This document shows positions 1 to 7,328 of a stretch of DNA of 20,823 nucleotides, one piece after another. Source of the stretch: CAYTNY01 sp964439215 (GTDB taxonomy: Bacteria; Oederibacteriota; PGYV01; CAYTNY01); contig CAYTNY010000035.1 of the NCBI GenBank assembly GCA_964439215.1, positions 1-20,823 on the forward strand, in the 5' to 3' direction. Numbering within the stretch: the first letter of the stretch is position 1; each line of letters begins with the position of its first letter. Position numbers and translations under genes: made by a program. The notes under the pieces are model-generated. The model saw only the letters and a list, made by a program, of their open reading frames with translations. It was not told where the DNA came from and did not search any database.

Positions 1-1
1 C

Positions 2-85
2 GATAATAGTGAGCCTTCTTATAATATGGGACCCTATGATGCTGAAACTGCAGGAGATGTTTTAACGTGGATTTTTGGAGTATAA
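2..85 (+). CDS. C-terminal end of an unidentified protein (partial)
   Basis: An open frame runs in from the left edge and stops with TAA at 83-85. Its 27 visible residues end in DVLTWIFGV and include the acidic/aromatic stretch YNMGPYDAE. Too little is visible to name a family. The stop is followed by about 290 bases without a convincing gene, so this is probably the last gene of its transcript. The frame could be spurious, but the composition (Asp/Glu, Tyr, Gly, Trp) reads like real coding sequence. Confidence 0.45.
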   Translation, partial: DNSEPSYNMGPYDAETAGDVLTWIFGV

Positions 86-296
86 AGAGGGTTTAGAGTT
101 TTGGGAGCTTCAAATCATTTACTCATTTACTTTGTCAAACTTGCGGTATTTTTCTGTTTTTTTTTACGGAATGAACAGCTGTTTTGTTTTCCTTCAGATT
201 TGCAGTAAACAAGAGATGCCGCTGCCTGCTCTCTGTCAATGCCGGGCAGAGGCGGGGATTTTCGGAGAAAATTCCAAAAGTTATAACATTAATTAC

Positions 297-325
297 TTGA
301 CGAAAATAAAAGTTTAATATATTAT
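297..325 (+). promoter_or_regulatory. Sigma70-type promoter of the MNT/HEPN cassette
   Basis: TTGACG at 297-302 and TATTAT at 320-325 are separated by 17 bases, close to the bacterial sigma70 consensus. The start point would fall near 332, which places an inverted repeat (330-349) directly on it and leaves a leader of roughly 48 bases before the ATG at 380. Confidence 0.6.
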
Positions 326-329
326 ACAA

Positions 330-349
330 ATGTCTAATATAAAAGACAT
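330..349. promoter_or_regulatory. Inverted repeat at the predicted transcription start (candidate operator)
   Basis: ATGTCT (330-335) and AGACAT (344-349) form a perfect 6-bp inverted repeat around an 8-base A/T spacer, immediately after the -10 box. A further half-site AGACA recurs at 365-368 with its preceding A at 364 displaced by one base (TAGACA at 363-368). The position suits an operator at which a repressor blocks initiation. The natural candidate is the winged-helix half of the downstream MNT protein. A role as a small RNA hairpin in the leader is an alternative. Confidence 0.4.
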
Positions 350-379
350 ATTTATAATTTAATAGACAGGCGGGTGAAG

Positions 380-928
380 ATGATCAGATTAATTGATGTT
401 TTTCAATGTTCAAATGCGGCAATAATACTGGACTATTTATCGAAAAAACCTTTTACGGAAATGACAGCCAGACAAATATTTGATGATTTAAAAAACACAG
501 TAAGCAGGCCCGGAATATATCTCGCTTTAAAGCATTTGCATTCACTGAATTTAATAAAACAAGTACAAAAAGGAAAAATAAATCTATTTACTGTCAATGA
601 TGAAAGCCCAATCGTCAAACAGTATAAAATAATGAACACCATTCTTGGATTAAATAATTTGACAGAAAAAATAAAATTTGATACTAAACGAATCGTTTTA
701 TACGGAAGCTCATCCCGCGGAGAAGACACATGGGAATCTGATATTGATTTATTCATATATACAACAGAAAAAGAAAAAGTCAGAAAAACGGTAAAAGAAT
801 ATAAGACGCATAAAAAAATTCAGGCGGTTATTATTGACGTGCAGGAAATGAGCAGGATGCAGGATTCAGACAAAGAATATTTAAATGAAGTTGAAAGGGG
901 AATAACTCTTTGGGAGGAAAACGGATAA
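380..928 (+). CDS. Winged-helix HTH / minimal nucleotidyltransferase (MNT) protein
   Basis: The protein is 182 residues with two parts. Residues ~15-75 look like a winged helix (ARQIFDD, GIYLALKHLHSLNLI, then a wing KGKINLFTVND). Residues ~103-180 are a minimal nucleotidyltransferase with the signature GS-x10-D-x-D (G109, S110, D121, D123) and a later acidic strand VIIDVQE that could give the third carboxylate. In characterised MNT-HEPN toxin-antitoxin pairs (for example MntA-HepT) the MNT antitoxin adenylylates its HEPN partner. That role here is inferred from the adjacent HEPN gene, which starts inside this one. I chose ATG 380, with AGG at 368-370 nine bases upstream; a GTG at 374 is in frame but only three bases from the same AGG. 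The HTH part suggests autoregulation at the inverted repeat at 330-349. Confidence 0.8.
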   Translation: MIRLIDVFQCSNAAIILDYLSKKPFTEMTARQIFDDLKNTVSRPGIYLALKHLHSLNLIKQVQKGKINLFTVNDESPIVKQYKIMNTILGLNNLTEKIKFDTKRIVLYGSSSRGEDTWESDIDLFIYTTEKEKVRKTVKEYKTHKKIQAVIIDVQEMSRMQDSDKEYLNEVERGITLWEENG

Positions 929-1359
929 GTGTTGAATATGAAAAGTGCTTAAGGAACAAAAAATTGGGAACCATTAAGAATGGAAAAAGACTGGCTCCGA
1001 AACATATTAAACAGACAGAGTATGATCTGAAAAGAGCGGAAAATTCTTTAAAGGACAAAGATTTCAAATGGGCGACAGCACAAGCTTATTATTCCATGTT
1101 TAACTGTGCCAAAGCATTGCTGCTTTATGAAGATATTACTGAAAAAAATTCCCATGCCTGCCTTATTGCTGCCGTTAAGGAATTATATGTCGCGCAAAAA
1201 AGACTTGATATAACTTTTGTAGAAGTGTTATGGCTTGCAAAAGATTTGCGGGAAGAAGCAAACTATAAAAATAACTGGGACGAAAAGAGTGCTGAAAAGT
1301 TAGTGAAAAAAGCAAAAGAGTTCATAGGAAAAGCAAAGCAAATTATAAGGAATGGATAA
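910..1359 (+). CDS. HEPN domain protein, UPF0332-like, partner of the MNT protein
   Basis: A 149-residue helical protein. Its core AYYSMFNCAKALLLY (about 59-73), then NSHACLIA around H82 and LREEANY (113-119), matches the HEPN family UPF0332, where the usual forms are AYYAMFHAARALL, a conserved His, and R..ADY. The canonical HEPN ribonuclease motif R-x4-6-H is absent: no Arg lies at the right distance before H82, and the His normally found in MFH is Asn65. It may therefore be catalytically weak, or act through other residues. Start is TTG 910, with AGGGG at 896-900; it overlaps the MNT gene by 19 bases. TTG 964 with AAGGA at 951-955 is an alternative, but it would remove the VEYEKCLRNKKL segment, which resembles family N-termini. 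Role as toxin is inferred from the pairing. Confidence 0.75.
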   Translation: MGGKRISVEYEKCLRNKKLGTIKNGKRLAPKHIKQTEYDLKRAENSLKDKDFKWATAQAYYSMFNCAKALLLYEDITEKNSHACLIAAVKELYVAQKRLDITFVEVLWLAKDLREEANYKNNWDEKSAEKLVKKAKEFIGKAKQIIRNG

Positions 1360-1509
1360 GTTTGATTTTAAAAGGCAAATGCGCTTCAAATATGAAAGGC
1401 TTTAAAAGATTTGTGTCATATATAATAAAACATTTGCGGTATATTAAAAATATTATACTGAATAATGATGCGAAAGGTTTAATATAAGAACTAAGAAGGG
1501 CAGACAGAT

Positions 1510-1554
1510 GCCGGAGCGCGGCGTAAAGCATTTTCGCCCGGCGATTTCTGTTTT
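1510..1554 (+). terminator. Imperfect GC-rich hairpin followed by T-rich sequence (possible terminator)
   Basis: GCCG (1510-1513) can pair with CGGC (1539-1542), and GGCG (1520-1523) with CGCC (1535-1538), leaving a bulge on the left arm and an 11-base loop. ATTTCTGTTTT follows at 1544-1554. It stands out as a GC-rich island in A/T-rich intergenic DNA between the HEPN gene and the helicase promoter. The stem is imperfect and the T-run is interrupted, so the call is tentative. Confidence 0.3.
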
Positions 1555-1577
1555 GCGTTGCCCCCTTTTAATCGGTA

Positions 1578-1606
1578 TTGATATTTCCTTTTAACAGTAG
1601 TAAAAT
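1578..1606 (+). promoter_or_regulatory. Sigma70-type promoter of the helicase operon
   Basis: TTGATA at 1578-1583 and TAAAAT at 1601-1606 are 17 bases apart. Transcription would begin near 1613, giving a leader of about 45 bases with AAGGA at 1645-1649 before the ATG at 1658. Confidence 0.5.
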
Positions 1607-1657
1607 GCTTTCAGTCTTGGATAGAAAATTCCGGAATAATATATAAGGATGGTTAAA

Positions 1658-3856
1658 ATGGCTGTATCTGATCTGCTGAATGAAAAACAGCTGGAAGCGG
1701 TAAAACATGTTGACGGGCCCCTGCTTATACTGGCGGGTGCGGGAAGCGGAAAGACCAGGGTGATAACATTCAGAATTGCTTATCTGATATCCAAGATCGG
1801 TGTATCTCCCTCAAATATTCTCGCGGTTACGTTTACAAACAAGGCATCCCAGGAAATGAGGGAAAGAATAAAAAAAACCGCGGGAAAAGCGGCTTCCAAA
1901 ATATGGATGAGTACTTTTCACGCGATGGGGGTCAGGATCCTGCGCATGCACGCTGATAAAATAGGATATACGAATAATTTTTCCATATTTGATCAGGATG
2001 ACAGGGAGCGTCTTGTTAAGGAATGTATGCATGACTGTCATATTTCCGACAGGGAAATGAAATCGTATGAAATGATGAAAAGAATACAGGACGCAAAAAA
2101 TAATTTAATTGAGCCGGAGGAATATGCCGGAAAATACGGGGGAAGTTATGAGGGCGGGCTCACCGCAAAGGTTTTTGAAGTTTATGAAAGACGGATAAAA
2201 GCCAATAACGCAATGGATTTTGACGATCTTATAAGCAAACCCATAGAACTTTTTTCAAAACGCAGGGATGTTCTGGATGAATACAGGGAAAAGTTCAGAT
2301 ATATACTTATAGATGAATACCAGGATATAAATAACTCGCAATATACTCTCATATCAATGATAGCGGAGAAATATAAAAACATATGCGTTGTCGGGGATGA
2401 TGATCAGAGTATTTACAGGTTCCGCGGGGCGGATATAACCAATATTCTGGATTTTGAAGAGGATTATCCGGAGGCAAAGGTAATAAGGCTGGAACAGAAT
2501 TACCGCTCCACAAAAATGGTTCTTAAAGCGGCGTACAGTGTCATAAAAAATAATGCGGGAAGAAAAGACAAACAGCTGTGGACCGAAAATGACGAAGGTG
2601 AAAAACTTACGCTTTATTATACAAATGATGAGATCCACGAATCAGAGTGTATACTTGATGAAATAGGGCGTATTATGAGGACGACCGGAGGCATGCTTAA
2701 AGACATAGCTGTTTTTTACAGGACAAACGCACAGTCGCGTGTTATAGAGGACAGGTTAAGAAGAGCAGGCATACCGTATAAACTTATAGGCGGGCTTCAG
2801 TTTTACGGAAGAATGGAAATAAAGGATGTACTTGCTTATCTGAGAATAATATCAAATCCCAAAGATGTAATATCCCTTAAAAGGATAATTAATGTGCCGT
2901 CAAGAGGGATTGGCGATGTTTCAATGCAGAAAATGGAAAAGTATTCGTTTGAAAAGAATATCAGTTTTCTTGAGAGTATGGGCAGAGCGGATGAAATTCC
3001 GGGGCTCAAGCCTCTGGTAGCGGCAAGTGCGAAAAAGTTTTACGGGATAATTCAGAAACTGACAAAAAATAAAGAAGTGATGAGCATGGAAGAAATACTT
3101 AAGGAACTGCTTTCTGAAACGGGCTATATTGATTTCTGGAGAAATGAAGCCACGATGAAATCAAGAGAACGGGTTGAAAATTTAAAGGAACTTGTATCGG
3201 CCGTGGCGGAGTACGAAGAAAGCAAGGAAGAACCCACGCTTGAGGATTTCTTAAATCAGGTGGCGCTTGTATCGGATGTGGATAAACTTGACGCGGACGC
3301 CAATGCCGTGACCCTTATGACCGTTCACAGCGCAAAAGGACTTGAGTTTGAAAATGTATTTATTGCGGGTATGGATGAAGGCCTGTTTCCTCATAAGAAT
3401 TGTGTGGAAGAAGAAGACGGCATTGAAGAGGAGCGCAGGCTTGCCTATGTTGCTATCACCAGGGCGCGTAAAAAACTGTGGATCCTGTCGGCTCTTTCAA
3501 GAAGGCAGTACGGCGCAAGAACCGCGGGAACAATATCAAGATTTATAAATGAAATACCTGAAGAGTTAGTTGTAAGAAAAGGACGTCCTCCCGTAAATAC
3601 CATCAAAGATAAATATGAAGGAACAGCAGATGAAGAAGAAAAATATGCCTTGGATGATGTGCCTTCTTACGAAGGTGTTGATGAGGAAGCAATACCGCCC
3701 AATAAACCGGGTGACAGGGTCAGGCATAAGAAAATGGGAGAAGGTATTATAACGGGAATTGAGCCTTACGGGGAAGACTTTAAGGTTACGGTGGCTTTTA
3801 AACGGTACGGGAAAAGAATACTATCCGCGAAAATGGCAGGGCTTCAGAGGGTATAA
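1658..3856 (+). CDS. pcrA: UvrD/PcrA-type superfamily 1A DNA helicase
   Basis: A 732-residue 3'-5' DNA helicase of the UvrD/PcrA/Rep group, acting in nucleotide-excision and mismatch repair and in clearing replication and transcription blocks. Visible motifs in order: Q-motif LNEKQLEAV (Q11); Walker A GAGSGKT (27-33); motif Ia TFTNKA (about 58-63); Walker B DEYQD (219-223); motif III GDDDQSIYRFRGA (246-258); motif IV QNYRST (280-285); motif V VHSAKGLEF (about 556); motif VI YVAITRARKKL (about 595). The C-terminal ~40 residues (GDRVRHKKMGEGIITGI...) are the Tudor-like domain that distinguishes PcrA/UvrD from Rep, and the length is normal. ATG 1658 is chosen over ATG 1649 because the latter overlaps the AAGGA ribosome site, which is 8 bases from 1658. 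The next gene begins 2 bases after the stop. Confidence 0.95.
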   Translation: MAVSDLLNEKQLEAVKHVDGPLLILAGAGSGKTRVITFRIAYLISKIGVSPSNILAVTFTNKASQEMRERIKKTAGKAASKIWMSTFHAMGVRILRMHADKIGYTNNFSIFDQDDRERLVKECMHDCHISDREMKSYEMMKRIQDAKNNLIEPEEYAGKYGGSYEGGLTAKVFEVYERRIKANNAMDFDDLISKPIELFSKRRDVLDEYREKFRYILIDEYQDINNSQYTLISMIAEKYKNICVVGDDDQSIYRFRGADITNILDFEEDYPEAKVIRLEQNYRSTKMVLKAAYSVIKNNAGRKDKQLWTENDEGEKLTLYYTNDEIHESECILDEIGRIMRTTGGMLKDIAVFYRTNAQSRVIEDRLRRAGIPYKLIGGLQFYGRMEIKDVLAYLRIISNPKDVISLKRIINVPSRGIGDVSMQKMEKYSFEKNISFLESMGRADEIPGLKPLVAASAKKFYGIIQKLTKNKEVMSMEEILKELLSETGYIDFWRNEATMKSRERVENLKELVSAVAEYEESKEEPTLEDFLNQVALVSDVDKLDADANAVTLMTVHSAKGLEFENVFIAGMDEGLFPHKNCVEEEDGIEEERRLAYVAITRARKKLWILSALSRRQYGARTAGTISRFINEIPEELVVRKGRPPVNTIKDKYEGTADEEEKYALDDVPSYEGVDEEAIPPNKPGDRVRHKKMGEGIITGIEPYGEDFKVTVAFKRYGKRILSAKMAGLQRV

Positions 3857-3858
3857 AT

Positions 3859-5922
3859 ATGGATGAAAATAAAGAAATTTCAGGGGAAAAACAAAGGTCC
3901 GCTGAAGAAGAAAAAACAGCGGAACACAGCAGGGATGAACAGGCGGAAAACCGGAAAGATTCCGCGGGGAACAATGAAATTGCGTCCGGCGCCGGACCGG
4001 ACATTTCGGTTATAACCGCCGCGTTTCTTATTTTATTCGGTATATTAATGTATTTTAAATCGGGGTATGCGGAGGTTGCGGCGTCAATTGCCGCGGCATT
4101 CTTTGTTTATGTTCTGTTCGCGGGAAAACCGCGTTATTTTAAGGGCGAAGCGCATATTAAAAAAATAAACAGGTTTATGTTCGTGTCTGTACTTGTTTTT
4201 ATTGCCGCAAGAACAGCAGCGGCGGTGTTGATGCCGGTAGAGTATATGCTGTATGAGCACCGGGAGATAATAGATGTATTCAGAGAAGTTTTTAAGGATA
4301 GATCCGCGGATGTCCCGGTAATTGAAAAAGGGCTCTTATGGATATTTCTGATGGTGTTTAAAAACTCACTTGCCGCAGTAAAAGCTATTCCTCTTATTGT
4401 GTATATTGCGGGAGGGTTTGCTTTTTATTACGCCGGAATGCTGCTGAGGGATAAAAGCCTGGGGCTGTCCTGTCTTTTTGTATATATATTTTTCAGCTGG
4501 AATTCTTTTATGTTCAGATCGCTTGATGAAGCGGTTTATATTCCTGTTTTTATCGCTCTTATAATTATTCTGTTTATGGCGTATTTAAACAGAAAAAAAC
4601 CCCTGTTTCTTGCGGGAGCGTTTTTTGTTATTACAGGCGTTGTTTCGGCCCATGAGCACGTGTATGGTATCCCTGTATCGCTGTTTTTTATGTATGCGGC
4701 TTTTGAATACAGAAAAACTTTTACAAAAAAATATTTTTGGATGTTCATGGCTGCAGCCGCGGCCGCGGGCCTGTTTTCTCTGTATAAAATATTGCCGGTA
4801 TTTTCCGGGCCGGGCCGGGATGAGGGGTTCTTAACTGTTTTATTGTCAGCAGGCAGAGAATATTTAGAAACAATTATTTTTCCGAGAACAGTATTTCCCG
4901 CAACCGGAGATGCCATGAACCTTTTTCATTTTACGGAACTTATATTTCTGGCGGCGGGAATTGCGGTTCTGGCGGCCGGCATCCGGAATAAAAATAAAAG
5001 AATTATACTTGCGGGATTTTTGACCGCTGTATTATCTTTTCTGTTTGCGGGAAACAAAACCTCCGCAGAATCATTTGCTTTTGCGGCGCCGTTTTATATT
5101 TTTGCCGCGGCTTTTGGGATTGATGCCGCAAAAAAATGGAAATATGCTTTTATCGCTTTTTTGTGTCATGTGATTCTTTCTTTTTATGTTTTTGGTTTTC
5201 TTGCGCTTTCTTCGGTTTCCTATACAATGCCCGGAAAAACCGAGAAACAGATTGCGGAATATATAAATAAAAAATATAAAGAAATCCCGCTGATATTTAT
5301 ACATGAAACAGCACCCGGAAATTATTATTACGCATATATAAGGTCCAAAGCAGCTTATATGAACAGAAGATCACCGCAAAGAGCGGCTTTTATAGCGCCG
5401 GTGTATATGAGAGATACCATAAAAAATATTTTCCCGGATGCTTCCGTACGGAATGTAAATTATAATGCAAAACAATCCCTGCTGCCGCACGCTGTTTATA
5501 CCGTTGATTTTATTAATGACGCGCAAACAGCCGGATTTTTCATACAGATGAAAAAAGAACTTGAAATTCTCGCCGAAAAAAGTTTAAACGGGGATTACGA
5601 GGGTGTTTATGAAGAAGCAAAGGATTGTCTTGTGCGCGGTTTAAGAATAAGTGAAAAAGAAAAATTAAAAAATACTTTTGTTATGGTGTATAGAATAGAG
5701 GCGGCTGATTTTCTGGGCAGAATAACAGATGTTACTGCGGATATTGAAAAAAATATTTATGGAATGCAGAAGTCATCTGATCTTTATTACCGTCTTGCAC
5801 TGGCGTGCATTTCCTATGGTGCGGATATAAGGGCCCAGAAATATCTGCTGAAAGCAATTGAACGGAACCCGCACTGGCAGGCTCCCCGGGATGCATATAA
5901 ACTAACAACAGGAAGAATGTAA
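3859..5922 (+). CDS. Polytopic membrane protein with soluble C-terminal repeat-like domain; possible GT-C type
   Basis: 687 residues, family not recognised. Residues 1-48 are a very charged Glu/Lys-rich tail without a signal peptide. From about 51 to 452 there are roughly ten to twelve hydrophobic segments, for example VITAAFLILFGILMYF, VAASIAAAFFVYVLF and FIALIIILFMAYL, and a conserved-looking HEHVYG at 265-270 between segments. Residues ~455-687 are soluble; the last 90 (YYRLALACISYGADIRAQKYLLKAIERNPHWQ) read like a tetratricopeptide-type helical hairpin. The multi-helix core plus a non-membrane tail resembles GT-C lipid-linked glycosyltransferases, but no diagnostic acidic motif is clear, so this is a guess. 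It lies 2 bases after the helicase stop with GAGGG at 3847-3851 as ribosome site, so it is cotranscribed with it. Confidence 0.65.
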   Translation: MDENKEISGEKQRSAEEEKTAEHSRDEQAENRKDSAGNNEIASGAGPDISVITAAFLILFGILMYFKSGYAEVAASIAAAFFVYVLFAGKPRYFKGEAHIKKINRFMFVSVLVFIAARTAAAVLMPVEYMLYEHREIIDVFREVFKDRSADVPVIEKGLLWIFLMVFKNSLAAVKAIPLIVYIAGGFAFYYAGMLLRDKSLGLSCLFVYIFFSWNSFMFRSLDEAVYIPVFIALIIILFMAYLNRKKPLFLAGAFFVITGVVSAHEHVYGIPVSLFFMYAAFEYRKTFTKKYFWMFMAAAAAAGLFSLYKILPVFSGPGRDEGFLTVLLSAGREYLETIIFPRTVFPATGDAMNLFHFTELIFLAAGIAVLAAGIRNKNKRIILAGFLTAVLSFLFAGNKTSAESFAFAAPFYIFAAAFGIDAAKKWKYAFIAFLCHVILSFYVFGFLALSSVSYTMPGKTEKQIAEYINKKYKEIPLIFIHETAPGNYYYAYIRSKAAYMNRRSPQRAAFIAPVYMRDTIKNIFPDASVRNVNYNAKQSLLPHAVYTVDFINDAQTAGFFIQMKKELEILAEKSLNGDYEGVYEEAKDCLVRGLRISEKEKLKNTFVMVYRIEAADFLGRITDVTADIEKNIYGMQKSSDLYYRLALACISYGADIRAQKYLLKAIERNPHWQAPRDAYKLTTGRM

Positions 5923-5959
5923 GGCCTTGGCATTCAGGAATAAAGCGGTTTAAAATTCA

Positions 5960-6010
5960 AAATACATATTGCGTATTTAATGTTCAGATCCGGTCCAACT
6001 TGTTAAATAC
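5960..6010. repeat. Alternating inverted repeats AAATAC / GTATTTAA / TTAAATAC
   Basis: Three copies of one 6-bp unit in alternating orientation lie within 51 bases after the membrane-protein gene. The middle copy can pair with either neighbour, giving a short stem with a 7-base loop or an 8-bp stem with a 22-base loop. No T-run follows, so this is not a standard intrinsic terminator. It could be a protein-binding site or an mRNA 3'-end structure. Confidence 0.35.
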
Positions 6011-6271
6011 TTCCTGACGGGCGCTTTTGGAAATAAAATGCTTGTACGTTAGTATAATTCGTTTATATATTATATGTTATTCTTGCGGTATGTTTATGTT
6101 AAGGTTATTACGGTTTTGGGAAACTTCTGTTTCTGATAGAATTAACGGAATGATTATAATGCGGGAGTATTTGAGCGCTACTGCTTCTGCGATTTTTATT
6201 CATCATAAAAATTTTAACTGAAGTTTTGCTTTGGACTTAAGGGAATTATAATTACAAAAAAACACATCAGA

Positions 6272-6300
6272 TTGACAGTGCGTGTTTTCTGTGCTAAATT
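6272..6300 (+). promoter_or_regulatory. Strong sigma70-type promoter of the coiled-coil/dNTPase/radical SAM operon
   Basis: A perfect -35 box TTGACA (6272-6277) is followed after 17 bases by TAAATT (6295-6300). Transcription would start near 6307, giving a leader of about 25 bases with AAGGGG at 6321-6326 and the ATG at 6332. It is one of the two promoters in the window with an exact TTGACA, and the one with optimal spacing. Confidence 0.65.
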
Positions 6301-6331
6301 AGTTTTATTATAATAAAAACAAGGGGAATGT

Positions 6332-7327
6332 ATGGTTGATGACGATCTGAAATTTTCAATGGACGATATAAAAGATATGGTGTCGGAATATTTCGGAGAA
6401 AAAGTTGAAAAAGTTGAGGCTGCTGACGCGAAAAAAATAATAAGCCGGGAATCCGAAGAATCGCTTACCGAAGGAGTGGAAGAACTTCAAAATCGGTTTA
6501 CTGACGAGGAAAAATCTTTTTTATCGGAAATTGCGCGGGAAAAACTTGATGCTGCGGAGGTTTTTGAATCCGGCAAAGAGCCGGAGAAGGCCCGCGGGGA
6601 AACGGCAGACATTGAAACGCTTAAAAAAAAGATAGAAGAAGAAACACGGGAAAAACTTGAAAGTGAAATGAGGGAAAAAATAAGCCGGGAGCTTAAAGAG
6701 GAAAGCAGCCGCAAGCGTGAAGAAATCCTGAAAAAAATTGAAGATGCAAAGCCTGCCGAGCCTGCAATAAACCCCAAATACAAAGACGCTGTTGAATCAA
6801 CCATGGCAAAACTTGAAGCAGGGGCAGATGAAAAGAAAAATACCGTAAGAATAAACTATAATGAAATAATGGATATTGTAAATATGTTTGAAATATCCCA
6901 GCAGTTTTTCAGGAATATTCTCAGTAAAATAATTAAAAAAAAACCTGTTGCCACCATGTTTCTGAAAACGCTTGAAAAAGCAATGAAAAACAACCCTGAT
7001 ATACTGAAAAAAGCGGATGTGGACAGAAAAAATAAAACAAAAGGAAATGGTTCTATTGAGCCCGCAAGGATATTTTCAAATATGAATGCGCTTGCCGCGC
7101 CGGAAGATAAAAAAACAGTAAAATTTTTTAACGCATTAAAGGATATATTTGAGGAAAGAATTATTGCTACCGAACTTGCGGCGGGTATTGAGACAAAGGA
7201 CGAAGTAATGTCGAATATAGTCATTCAGTCGGAAAAGTTTTTTGCAAAAAAAGAATTTTCCAAAAAGCTGCAGAAGATCTTTAAGGAACATGTTTTGCCT
7301 GATACATCACTTAAACCGGGAGAATAA
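6332..7327 (+). CDS. Coiled-coil protein of unknown function, paralogue A of a tandem pair
   Basis: 331 residues, family not recognised. There is no signal peptide or membrane segment, so it is probably cytoplasmic. Residues 1-90 are acidic; ~94-140 are a highly charged coiled coil (KKKIEEETREKLESEMREKI). After a Pro-rich break (141-149), residues ~172-331 form a helical globular-looking domain (NEIMDIVNMFEISQQFF, FFNALKDIFEERIIATELAAGIET, KEHVLPDTSL). The coiled coil and the last ~125 residues match the next gene closely, so the two arose by duplication. The conserved C-terminal domain is the likely functional part and the coiled coil the oligomerisation part. First gene of the operon, with promoter 6272-6300 and ribosome site AAGGGG five bases before the ATG; the next gene follows after one base. 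Confidence 0.75.
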   Translation: MVDDDLKFSMDDIKDMVSEYFGEKVEKVEAADAKKIISRESEESLTEGVEELQNRFTDEEKSFLSEIAREKLDAAEVFESGKEPEKARGETADIETLKKKIEEETREKLESEMREKISRELKEESSRKREEILKKIEDAKPAEPAINPKYKDAVESTMAKLEAGADEKKNTVRINYNEIMDIVNMFEISQQFFRNILSKIIKKKPVATMFLKTLEKAMKNNPDILKKADVDRKNKTKGNGSIEPARIFSNMNALAAPEDKKTVKFFNALKDIFEERIIATELAAGIETKDEVMSNIVIQSEKFFAKKEFSKKLQKIFKEHVLPDTSLKPGE

Positions 7328-7328
7328 A

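Larger units (their letters stand above)
86..373. other. Intergenic region with T-run, tandem 8-mer and GC-rich imperfect hairpin
   Basis: No supportable gene was seen; short open frames on both strands here have no ribosome binding site or recognisable composition. The region holds a tandem direct repeat of CATTTACT (116-131), a run of nine T (157-165 approximately), and a GC-rich imperfect hairpin at 218-253 in which GCC and CTGCC pair with GGCAG and GGC around one mismatch. The hairpin is not followed by a proper T-run, so it is not a good intrinsic terminator. The right part carries the promoter of the next operon. Confidence 0.5.
5923..6331. other. 409-bp intergenic region with repeated AAATAC/GTATTT hexamers and a promoter
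   Basis: No gene is supported. A 64-codon frame at 6027-6221 starts only with TTG, lacks a ribosome site and has a Cys/Ile/Tyr-rich composition unlike the neighbours. The left part has AAATAC (5960-5965), GTATTTAA (5973-5980) and TTAAATAC (6003-6010): the first two form a 6-bp inverted repeat, and the last two form an 8-bp perfect inverted repeat around 22 bases. TTGCGGTAT at 6083-6091 also occurs in two other intergenic regions of this window. The right end holds the strong promoter at 6272-6300. Confidence 0.5.

Noticed and set aside
75..317. 80-codon open frame overlapping the end of the upstream gene
   Set aside because: It starts inside the partial gene, runs through a T-run and a hairpin, and has no plausible protein composition or ribosome site.
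6027..6221. 64-codon open frame in the 409-bp gap before the coiled-coil operon
   Set aside because: It starts with TTG, has no ribosome site, and its composition (Ile, Tyr, Cys, Ser) differs from neighbouring proteins. Better read as non-coding.
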